Below are positions 1 to 5,014 of a stretch of 5,014 nucleotides of DNA, piece after piece. The DNA lies in the NCBI GenBank assembly GCA_036271855.1, contig DATAZV010000159.1:1-5014 (forward strand), written 5' to 3'. Position numbers and translations under genes: made by a program. How positions within the stretch are numbered: the stretch's first letter is position 1; every line of letters starts with the position of its first letter. This DNA comes from JAQGMJ01 sp036271855. GTDB taxonomy: Bacteria; Pseudomonadota; Gammaproteobacteria; Burkholderiales; JAEUOS01. Under the pieces are notes generated by a model. It saw only the letters and a program-made list of their open reading frames with translations. It had not been told where the DNA came from and ran no database searches.

Positions 1-776
1 GAGATCAAAACTCGCAGCCGTTCTAGCTCCGCCTCAGATCGAATGCCCGACTTTTCAATACCGGCCACCAGGACCGAATGGTTCATGAGCAGAAACACCT
101 TCGGCAATTCAACTGCCCGTGAGAATGCAGACCATGGATGCCGTATGACTTTCCCGGTTTCTGGTCTCCGCTCCACTGCTGCCTCAGAGACTGCAATCGT
201 CTGGCTTGGACCATGCGCGAGTTCCACTTTCAGGCGCATGCGCGCAAATAGGGATCTGAACGCAATCAGGAAGATGCCGCAAAACAGCAGCCCTGCGGCC
301 ATCCCTGCTGGAACCGTACCGACATTTAATTTACTCCCCACAATGTTCAGCAGGACCGAAAAGGCAAAAGCAGGAAATACGAAAAGCAGAAATATTGTTC
401 TTAGCAGACGTCCCCATGACCCCCAGGCGCTCAGCGCCAACCCTACCCGAATATCCGCGACATTCGGCTGCCATTGAACTTCTATTGCGTTGCTGATCTG
501 ATTGTGCTCAAGCTCGCTATCCAATTTCAGCTTTTTCTCTCGCGCTTGACGAGCGTCCCTATTTACGTTGTACAGGCTTATATACCACTCGTACATAAAG
601 AGTCCGAAAGGATAGGCGCTGAAGAACGCTAAAAAGGCCATCCATCGCGCAAAGCCCAGAGGCGTAGATTCTCGTAACGAAAAGAAAAGTATTAGGCTAC
701 ACGGCGCTCCAAACCCACAGAACGAGGATAAGATGAAATTTCGCTTTTTAGCGAGAACGTCGGCAAGAGATGGCAT
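1..776 (-). CDS. Membrane protein with probable YcxB-like C-terminal domain (3' end outside the window)
   Basis: Reading the minus strand from the ATG at 776 gives 258 codons without a stop, and the frame continues past the left edge. An AGGA ribosome binding site lies four bases before the ATG. An in-frame TAG at 783-785 rules out a longer start. The protein has two hydrophobic hairpins, at about residues 14-34 plus 43-68 and 125-147 plus 155-178. They are separated by a charged, helical, probably cytoplasmic loop (69-124, with the run REKKLKLDSELE). The soluble tail from residue 180 has a Trp (215), a strand FLLMNHSVLVAGI, then IEKSGI and a charged SEAELERLRVLI helix. That order resembles YcxB-like domains, whose function is not established. 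This family call is from memory of the pattern, and the protein may instead be an unclassified membrane protein. G+C is visibly lower than in the genes to the right (about 47% in 541-600), suggesting acquired DNA. The coding frame itself is well supported. Confidence 0.75.
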   Translation of the reverse strand, partial: MPSLADVLAKKRNFILSSFCGFGAPCSLILFFSLRESTPLGFARWMAFLAFFSAYPFGLFMYEWYISLYNVNRDARQAREKKLKLDSELEHNQISNAIEVQWQPNVADIRVGLALSAWGSWGRLLRTIFLLFVFPAFAFSVLLNIVGSKLNVGTVPAGMAAGLLFCGIFLIAFRSLFARMRLKVELAHGPSQTIAVSEAAVERRPETGKVIRHPWSAFSRAVELPKVFLLMNHSVLVAGIEKSGIRSEAELERLRVLI

Positions 777-921
777 CTTTTCCTAGCCGTCAAACTTGGT
801 TGCGGTGACCCGATTTGAACCTGTGATCGGCCGGCAGTCTGTGCAATCGTGCAGAGTTTTTATCGGTTACATGGTGGCCGTCGGTAAAGAATATCGCAAA
901 TGACGGTAAACAACAGTCGTT
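777..921. other. Gap between membrane protein gene and terminase gene; no confident gene
   Basis: This 145-base stretch lies upstream of the gene at 776 and downstream of the terminase gene, so it should hold the promoter of the former. I see no convincing -35/-10 pair. Two things stand out. One is a tRNA T-loop-like string on the minus strand (GGTTCAAAT around 814-822) followed by ACCGCAACCA, but the arms do not pair. The other is a plus-strand frame open from 787 to a TGA at 901-903, with no good start, ending GYMVAVGKEYRK. Either could be a relic of an older gene or of an integration site. Confidence 0.4.
781..784 (-). promoter_or_regulatory. Ribosome binding site of the membrane protein gene
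   Basis: AGGA on the minus strand, four bases before the ATG at 776. It overlaps the in-frame TAG (783-785) that closes the reading frame upstream, so together they fix the start. Confidence 0.6.
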
Positions 922-1584
922 TCAGCCATTCATTGTGCGCCGGGACGGGTCGCCGGCGGAGTGCGGGACCAGAGGGCGGCCGAGGAACAGGCTGGCGGCG
1001 CGGCGGTGCAGGGGGATGGGTTCGGCGGCAGGTTGCGGCGCATGGCGGGAGGCGGCTTGGGCTGCGGCCGACGCACCCTGCTCTTCATCCGTCTCCTCGC
1101 CTTCCGGCTCTTCGTGCAATCCCCGCAAGGCGGCAATAGCCTCGCGTTCCAGTTCCATGAAACGCTCGTGCTGCTTTTCCAGCGCGGCAAGCGCAACATG
1201 GCGCACGGGCGCGCGCAGGTGCACGGTGTAGTCGCCGTTGCTGCGCAGGTCGTAGCTGACGGTGAGCGCGCCGCGGGTGTCTTCGTCGAGTTCGTGGATG
1301 GGGCGGGGTTTGCCTTCGGCGTCGAGCAGCTTGGCGGGGTCGAAGTAGGCCATGCGGGCGCGGGCTTGCAGGAGGTGGAAGGTGGTAACGCCGAGGCTGG
1401 CGTAGAGTTCGCGCAGTTCGAAGACGATGCGCTGGCGCACGGCGGAGTCGGCCATCAGGGTGGCAGCCTGGGCGCCGCGGGTTTTGGGCGAGTAGCCGGC
1501 GCGCACGGCGGCGGCGGTAGCGTTCTGGTCGAGCAGGTATTCGAAGACGAAGCGTTCCTGGCGGTCGGTGAGGGTGTCGGTCAT
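922..1584 (-). CDS. Phage-type terminase small subunit (isolated)
   Basis: The protein is 220 residues from the ATG at 1584. Terminase small subunits bind phage DNA and present it to the large subunit for cutting and packaging. The N-terminal helix-turn-helix region is typical of the family: LTDRQERFVFEYLLDQNATA (residues 5-24), then AVRAGYSPKT, then VRQRI. The middle also fits: MAYFDPAKLLDAEGKPRPIH (78-97) and a strand region to about 130, then a long helix (RHVALAALEKQHERFMELER). After residue 157 the tail turns acidic (EEPEGEETDEEQ), then Ala/Pro-rich and basic, which is unlike a normal domain and may be disordered or eroded. A TTG at 1653 would add 23 residues. The ATG is preferred because the conserved domain begins five residues after it, although its ribosome site (AGAGA) is weak. 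No large terminase, portal or capsid gene is in view, so this is a prophage remnant or a domesticated DNA-binding protein. It is divergent from the gene at 1725. Confidence 0.82.
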   Translation of the reverse strand: MTDTLTDRQERFVFEYLLDQNATAAAVRAGYSPKTRGAQAATLMADSAVRQRIVFELRELYASLGVTTFHLLQARARMAYFDPAKLLDAEGKPRPIHELDEDTRGALTVSYDLRSNGDYTVHLRAPVRHVALAALEKQHERFMELEREAIAALRGLHEEPEGEETDEEQGASAAAQAASRHAPQPAAEPIPLHRRAASLFLGRPLVPHSAGDPSRRTMNG

Positions 1585-1724
1585 GGCAGTCTCTATAAAG
1601 GTTGATGGGCGCGAAGCTGCAGCCCTGGAAACAAAGATACGCAAGTCGGTCAACTAAGTGTGGTTGATTTGCGGGGCGCTTTGGCGCACAGTGGGTGGGT
1701 TAAAACCTTTGAAAAATCAGGAAC
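1585..1724. promoter_or_regulatory. Divergent intergenic region with short GGTTGAT repeats
   Basis: This 140-base space separates the divergent terminase and CbrC-like genes and should carry both promoters. GGTTGAT occurs at 1600-1606 and again at 1662-1668. The second copy forms a small inverted repeat, TCAAC (1650-1654) with GTTGA (1663-1667) and an 8-base gap. An AGGA at 1719-1722 lies only two bases before the ATG at 1725 and is the likely ribosome site for the plus-strand gene. No clear sigma-70 promoter was recognised. An operator role for the repeats is only a suggestion. Confidence 0.35.
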
Positions 1725-2693
1725 ATGCCGCCATCAGACAGCATTGAGTCGGGCTCGACGGAGATTCCGGAGGCTTTGCGCCAGCAGGCGGAAGTGCTGC
1801 CGCTGTTCGAGGGCGAGGCGCTGGAGTCGCAGTTGCAGACCTTCGATATTTTTCTCGGGGTGCTGTCGCCCGAGGTGCGGCCGGAGGTGGCGCAGATGCT
1901 CGCGGCGGCAGCGGCGCGCACGGAGAATGCGGAGAGCCGTGCGCGGATCGTGGCGGCGGCGCATGCGGTGGCGCAGGGTGAACGCGCGGCGGAGCCTTAT
2001 GACCATGAGGCTTCGATGCGGGCTTACCGCAAGGCCTTCAAGGAGGCGAACCCGCAGGCGGATGTGCAGGAGCCGCCGGTGCATTCACGGGATGATTACG
2101 GCCCAGGAGATTCCGCGCCTGAGGCAGCGGCGGTTGAAGAGGCCGACACTCCCCTGCCCTTTTTCAGATACCACCCGGAGCCACTTGCCAGTGGCAGCAT
2201 CGAGGAGTCCGGCACCGAATGCGTTTGCTGCGGGCGGGTGCGCGGGTATATCTATGTGGGGCCGGTGTACGCGGAGGAGGAATACGAGGCTTCGATTTGC
2301 CCGTGGTGCATTGCCGATGGGAGCGCGGGTGAGCGGCTGGATGCGAGCTTCACCGACGAGACCGAGGTTGGCGGCTACGGCGAGTGGGACGAAGTGCCGG
2401 AGAGCGTGATCGAGGAAGTGGCGCGGCGCACGCCGGGGTTTTCGGGCTGGCAGCAGGAGCGCTGGTGGACCCATTGCGGGGATGCGGCGCAGTTTCTGGG
2501 GGCGGCGGGAAAGGCGGAGTTGCTGGCGTACGGGGAGCAGGCGGTGGCGGCGATGCGTGACTCGGCGGGGATTGAGGATGAGGGGGAGTGGCAGGTGTTT
2601 TTTGCGGCGCTGGACCAGCATGGGTCGCCTTGTGCTTATGTGTTTCGGTGCTCGAAGTGCGGGGTGCTGGGGGGGTATCAGGATAGTGATTGA
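1725..2693 (+). CDS. CbrC/UPF0167 family protein with long N-terminal extension
   Basis: The protein has 322 residues. Residues 143-322 match the CbrC (YieJ, UPF0167) pattern: LPFFRYHPEPLASGSI (144-159), a CxxC pair (C166, C169), YIYVGPVY, CPWCIADGSA (192-201), RRTPGFSGWQQERWWTHCGD (234-253) and a final RCSKCG (309-312). The paired cysteines suggest zinc binding. In Escherichia coli, cbrC belongs to the CreBC regulon and has been linked to colicin E2 tolerance; the biochemical role is unknown. Usual family members are about as long as the C-terminal part alone. Residues 1-142 are therefore an extra region: helical and Ala/Glu-rich with no domain I recognise (FDIFLGVLSPEVRPEVAQML, then YDHEASMRAYRKAFKEA), followed by an acidic linker (about 118-142). 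The frame is continuous with strong third-position G/C bias, so the extension looks genuine. An inner start is not excluded. It stands alone on the plus strand, divergent from the terminase gene, and converges on the gene ending at 2853. Confidence 0.85.
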   Translation: MPPSDSIESGSTEIPEALRQQAEVLPLFEGEALESQLQTFDIFLGVLSPEVRPEVAQMLAAAAARTENAESRARIVAAAHAVAQGERAAEPYDHEASMRAYRKAFKEANPQADVQEPPVHSRDDYGPGDSAPEAAAVEEADTPLPFFRYHPEPLASGSIEESGTECVCCGRVRGYIYVGPVYAEEEYEASICPWCIADGSAGERLDASFTDETEVGGYGEWDEVPESVIEEVARRTPGFSGWQQERWWTHCGDAAQFLGAAGKAELLAYGEQAVAAMRDSAGIEDEGEWQVFFAALDQHGSPCAYVFRCSKCGVLGGYQDSD

Positions 2694-2807
2694 GGAATGG
2701 CTTGGGTGCCGATTGAGGCAAAGAGCAGATCCTTCGCTACGCTCAGGATGACAAGGTACTTCGCAAGATGCTCGGTGATATCGCCCACATCAAAGCGTTC
2801 CAGCAAT
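2694..2807. other. Intergenic tail between convergent genes
   Basis: No gene is seen here. The stretch holds the repeat-like hairpin at 2729-2749 and leads into the shared terminator. Confidence 0.5.
2729..2749. repeat. Dispersed repeat-like hairpin (CCTTCGCTACGCTCAGG type)
   Basis: ATCCT (2729-2733) pairs with AGGAT (2745-2749) around an 11-base loop, followed by GACA. From memory, this CCTTCGCT-CGCTCAGGATGACA string recurs in intergenic DNA of many unrelated bacterial genomes. Only one copy is in the window, so its repeat nature rests on recollection. Its place just after a stop codon fits a non-coding interspersed element. Confidence 0.45.
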
Positions 2808-2837
2808 AAAAAAAACCCGGTGCTTGCCGGGTTTTTT
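2808..2837. terminator. Bidirectional rho-independent terminator
   Basis: Eight As, the stem CCCGG (2816-2820), the loop TGCTTG, the stem CCGGG (2827-2831) and six Ts. The structure works on both strands: its U tract follows the stem for the plus-strand CbrC-like gene and for the minus-strand binding-protein gene, whose stop lies 15 bases away. It therefore separates the two convergent units and marks the end of the transporter transcript. Confidence 0.92.
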
Positions 2838-2852
2838 GTTGGGTGACGCGGC

Positions 2853-3941
2853 TTATTTTTTCAACTGGCTGGCGTAGGCCATGAAGTTGTCGAAACCTTC
2901 TTCGCAGATGCGCGACCAGAGGATTTGCTCGTCGCGGAACTTCATGTAGTTGTCGTGGATGGTCTTGAACTCGGGGCTCTTGACGGAGAGCTCGGCGTAG
3001 AGCTCGCCGGCGGCCTTGTAGGAGGCTTCCATGATCGGGCGCGAGAAGCCGCGCAACTGGGTGCCGGTGGCGACCAGGCGCTTCAAGGCGGCGGGGTTGC
3101 CGGCGTCGTACTTGGCGGTCATCCACTGGTTGGCTTCGGCGCAGGCGGTGGTCAGCACCTGCTGGAACTCCTTGGGCAGCGCGGCCCAGGGTTTCTGGTT
3201 GATGTAGAGATGCAGGGTGGCGCAGCCTTCCCACCAGCCGGGGTAGTAATAGTACTTGGCGATCTTTTGCAGGCCGAGGCGTTCGTCGTCGTACGGCGCG
3301 ACCCATTCGGCGGAGTCGATCACGCCCTTTTCCAGCGCGGCGTAGAGGTCGCCGCCGCCGATTTGCTGCGGGATCACGCCGAGTTTGGAGAGCACCATGC
3401 CGCCCAGGCCGCCGATGCGCATTTTCAGGCCCTTCAAATCGGCGACCGTCTTGATTTCCTTGCGGAACCAGCCGCCCATTTGCGCGCCGGTGTTGCCGAC
3501 CGGAAAGCCGATCACGCCGTAGCTCTTGTAGAACTCGTTGAGCATTTCAATGCCGCCGCCCAGATACAGCCAGGCGTTTTGCTGGCGCGTATTCATGCCG
3601 AAGGGCATGGCGGTGCCGAAACCGAAAGCGGGATTTTTGCCGATGTAGAAATAGCTGGCGGTGTGGCCGGCTTCCACCGTGCCGTTTTGCACGGCGTCGA
3701 ACACCTGCAGGGCGGGGACGATTTCACCCGGGCCGAAAACCTGGATCTGGAAGCGGTTGTTGGTGAGCTCGCCGACGGTCTTGGAGACGCGCTCGACGGC
3801 GCCGATCAGGGTGTCCAGGGTCTTGGGGTAGCTGGAGGCCAGGCGCCATTTGATAGGGGTGTTTTGCGCGAAGGCCGGGGCGCTGCCGGCGGCCAGCACG
3901 CCGGCGATGCCGCCGTGCTTGATGAAGTCCCTGCGTTGCAT
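2853..3941 (-). CDS. TRAP transporter periplasmic substrate-binding protein (DctP/TakP-like), Tat-exported
   Basis: The protein has 362 residues, normal for the family. TRAP binding proteins capture organic acids in the periplasm and hand them to an ion-driven membrane permease. The N-terminus is a Tat signal: RRDFIK at 3-8, a hydrophobic GIAGVLAAGS stretch, and probable cleavage after AFA (residue 25). The mature part starts KWRLASSYPKTLD. It carries the family hallmarks LKGLKMRIGGLGGMVLSKLG (169-188, with R175 the probable carboxylate-binding arginine), AEWVAPYDDE (211-220) and YYYPGWWEG (231-239). Q154, E212, W213 and E238 match by position the ligand and cation residues I recall for TakP, the Rhodobacter 2-oxo acid binder. 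A 2-oxo acid or similar monocarboxylate ligand is therefore plausible but unproven. No TRAP DctQ or DctM membrane gene adjoins it. It follows livF on the same strand after 114 bases and ends at a strong terminator. The start is fixed by an AAGGAGGA ribosome site. Confidence 0.93.
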   Translation of the reverse strand: MQRRDFIKHGGIAGVLAAGSAPAFAQNTPIKWRLASSYPKTLDTLIGAVERVSKTVGELTNNRFQIQVFGPGEIVPALQVFDAVQNGTVEAGHTASYFYIGKNPAFGFGTAMPFGMNTRQQNAWLYLGGGIEMLNEFYKSYGVIGFPVGNTGAQMGGWFRKEIKTVADLKGLKMRIGGLGGMVLSKLGVIPQQIGGGDLYAALEKGVIDSAEWVAPYDDERLGLQKIAKYYYYPGWWEGCATLHLYINQKPWAALPKEFQQVLTTACAEANQWMTAKYDAGNPAALKRLVATGTQLRGFSRPIMEASYKAAGELYAELSVKSPEFKTIHDNYMKFRDEQILWSRICEEGFDNFMAYASQLKK

Positions 3942-4055
3942 GTTGCTCTCCTCCTTTTTATCCGGGCGTCGCCGTTGACGGCCGGTGTTGAAACTTTTAT
4001 CGGTCGATCTGCCGCGCTCTTCTGGCGCGGTTGATGATGCGGTTCAATCTGCCCG
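3942..4055 (-). other. Spacer between livF and the TRAP binding protein gene
   Basis: This 114-base leader is long for genes of one operon, so the binding-protein gene may have its own promoter here. I could not identify one with confidence. A hairpin with a 6-bp stem (CCGCGC 4012-4017 with GCGCGG 4025-4030, 7-base loop) lies 26 bases past the livF stop. It has no following U tract, so it is more likely an mRNA processing or stabilising structure than a terminator. A second small inverted repeat (GCCGT/ACGGC, about 3971-3982) has a 2-base loop. Confidence 0.4.
3949..3956 (-). promoter_or_regulatory. Strong Shine-Dalgarno of the TRAP binding protein
   Basis: AAGGAGGA on the minus strand, seven bases before the ATG at 3941. 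It is close to a perfect anti-16S match, in keeping with the high expression usual for periplasmic binding proteins. Confidence 0.85.
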
Positions 4056-4781
4056 CTATACCCCGACGTACTGGTGCAGCAATTCGGGTTGCGCGCGCAA
4101 CTCTTCGGAATTGCCCGACCACACTACTCTACCCTTTTCGACGATGTGATGCGCATCGGCCAGGCGCAGCAGGGGGCCGATGTTCTTGTCGATCACCAGC
4201 ACTGTCTGGCCCAGGCGTTTCAGTTCGGCCAGGCAATCCCAGATTTCCTTGCGGATCAGCGGGGCCAGGCCTTCGGTGGCTTCGTCGAGGATCAGCAGGC
4301 GCGGGTTGGTCATCAGGGCGCGGCCGATGGCGAGCATTTGCTGCTCGCCGCCGGAGAGATTGGCGCCGAGGTTGCGCTCGCGCGCCTTCAGGCGCGGGAA
4401 TAAGGTATAGACGCGCTCCAGGGTCCAGGGCGCGGAGTTGGCGCAGCGGTTGTTGGCGGTGGCCACCAGGTTTTCGCGCACCGATAGATTGGGAAAGACG
4501 TGGCGGCCTTCGGGCACCAGGCCGAGACCCAGCTTGGCGACGCGATAGGCCGGCAGGCCGTGGATGTCGGCGCCGCGAAAGCGCACCGCGCCGCTCTTCG
4601 GGCGCAGCAGGCCCATCATGGTCTTGATGGTGGTGCTCTTGCCCATGCCGTTGCGCCCGAGCAAGGTGGTGAATTCGCCTTCGCGCAGCACGAAGCGCAT
4701 GCCGAACAGGGCCTGGCTGGAACCGTAGAAGGTTTCGATGTCGGCGACTTCGAGCAGGGTTTGGCGCGGGGTTTCGGTCAT
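4056..4781 (-). CDS. livF: Branched-chain amino acid-type ABC transporter ATP-binding protein LivF
   Basis: The protein has 241 residues, full length for LivF. It is one of two cytoplasmic ATPases that drive uptake through LivH/LivM-type permeases. Visible motifs are Walker A GRNGMGKST (42-50), the LivF-typical VPEGRHVFPNLSVRENL (89-105), signature LSGGEQQ (142-148), Walker B LLILDEA (162-168) and EGLAP (170-174). The switch region reads VLVIDKN (194-200), where many LivF proteins have VEQN. Neither form has a histidine, so this looks like a subfamily trait rather than damage. The ATG overlaps the livG stop by four bases (ATGA), and an AGGAGGA lies seven bases upstream. The two ATPases should be translationally coupled. 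The substrate need not be leucine, isoleucine or valine, because Liv-type systems also carry amides, urea and aromatic acids. The neighbouring TRAP-type binding protein makes the substrate less certain. Confidence 0.94.
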   Translation of the reverse strand: MTETPRQTLLEVADIETFYGSSQALFGMRFVLREGEFTTLLGRNGMGKSTTIKTMMGLLRPKSGAVRFRGADIHGLPAYRVAKLGLGLVPEGRHVFPNLSVRENLVATANNRCANSAPWTLERVYTLFPRLKARERNLGANLSGGEQQMLAIGRALMTNPRLLILDEATEGLAPLIRKEIWDCLAELKRLGQTVLVIDKNIGPLLRLADAHHIVEKGRVVWSGNSEELRAQPELLHQYVGV

Positions 4782-5014
4782 ACCGATTCCTCCTGGTCGC
4801 CGAGGTAGGCCTCGCGCACTTCCGGGTTGTTGCGGATTTCTTCCGGCGTGCCGCTGGCGACCACGCGCCCATACACGAGCACGGAAATGCGGTCGGCCAG
4901 GGCGAAGACGGCGTCCATGTCGTGCTCGACCAGCACCACGCCATATTTGCCTTTCAGGCCCTTGAGGAGTTGCACCATCTCTTCGGACTCGGCCTGGCTC
5001 ATGCCGGCCATGGG
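4778..5014 (-). CDS. livG: Liv-type ABC transporter ATP-binding protein LivG, C-terminal part
   Basis: Only the last 78 codons are in the window; the frame is open to the right edge. The ATG at 5011 is internal, because the residues there, PMAGMSQAESEEM, are the D-loop that follows a Walker B motif lying outside the window. The switch histidine is present in VVLVEHDMDAVFALADRI (residues 26-43 of the visible part). It is followed by the usual YGRVVASGTPEEIRNNPEVREAYLG tail signature of LivG, of which the last segment, EVREAYLG, is especially typical. The gene ends DQEESV. Its TGA overlaps the livF ATG. LivG pairs with LivF as the ATPase dimer of a Liv/HAAT-type importer, whose permease genes probably lie upstream, to the right of the window. 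Confidence 0.92.
   Translation of the reverse strand, partial: PMAGMSQAESEEMVQLLKGLKGKYGVVLVEHDMDAVFALADRISVLVYGRVVASGTPEEIRNNPEVREAYLGDQEESV
4788..4794 (-). promoter_or_regulatory. Shine-Dalgarno of livF inside the livG coding end
   Basis: AGGAGGA on the minus strand lies within the last codons of livG, upstream of the overlapping livF ATG at 4781. It supports that start and allows coupled or independent initiation. Confidence 0.75.

Noticed and set aside
43..477. Plus-strand open frame of 144 codons at the left end
   Set aside because: No recognisable motif and no good ribosome site. The minus strand is open throughout and encodes a coherent membrane protein with a ribosome site.
800..897. 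tRNA gene on the minus strand, suggested by GGTTCAAAT and a CCA end
   Set aside because: The T stem pairs at only three of five positions, the acceptor match is partial, and no D arm or anticodon arm can be formed.
961..1605. Long plus-strand open frame of 214 codons opposite the terminase gene
   Set aside because: It is the Gly/Val/Ala-rich shadow of a GC-rich gene. The minus strand gives a recognised family, while this frame gives no motif.
4012..4030. Terminator after livF
   Set aside because: The hairpin is sound but no U tract follows on the minus strand, so rho-independent termination is not supported.
2925..4034. Plus-strand open frame of 369 codons opposite the TRAP binding protein
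   Set aside because: Its translation is a low-complexity mirror of the well-supported minus-strand gene.
1..5014. CRISPR array, insertion sequence or complete defence system
   Set aside because: No regularly spaced repeats, transposase, terminal inverted repeats or known defence enzymes were found on either strand.

Overview
The window looks like chromosomal DNA of a GC-rich betaproteobacterium, possibly Burkholderiales or Rhodocyclales. This is an inference. It rests on the GC-rich third codon positions, the Tat-exported TRAP binding protein, and the style of the LivG/LivF ATPases. It divides into a transporter block on the right (about 2850-5014, all minus strand) and a mixed accessory stretch on the left (1-2700).

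Right block. The C-terminal end of a LivG-type ABC ATPase enters from the right edge and overlaps a complete LivF-type ATPase by four bases (ATGA). After 114 bases comes a complete periplasmic binding protein of the TRAP family (DctP/TakP-like) with a Tat-type signal peptide and a very strong ribosome binding site. A symmetrical A-stem-T terminator at 2808-2837 ends this unit. It also serves the convergent gene on its left. No TRAP membrane subunit is present in the window, so this TRAP-family binding protein sits directly behind ABC ATPase genes.

Left block. A plus-strand gene (1725-2693) encodes a CbrC/UPF0167-type cysteine-rich protein with an N-terminal extension of about 140 residues. 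Divergent from it is a lone phage-type terminase small subunit (minus, ATG at 1584). No large terminase or other phage gene is seen nearby. Further left, a minus-strand gene starts at 776 and runs off the left edge. It encodes a four-helix membrane protein whose C-terminal part resembles YcxB-like domains. Its DNA is visibly poorer in G+C than the rest, which suggests a separate origin.

I found no rRNA, convincing tRNA, CRISPR array, transposase or integrase. No wholly new system is evident. The points most worth a second look are the extended CbrC-like protein, the TRAP binding protein placed with Liv ATPases, and the orphan terminase subunit beside a low-GC membrane gene.
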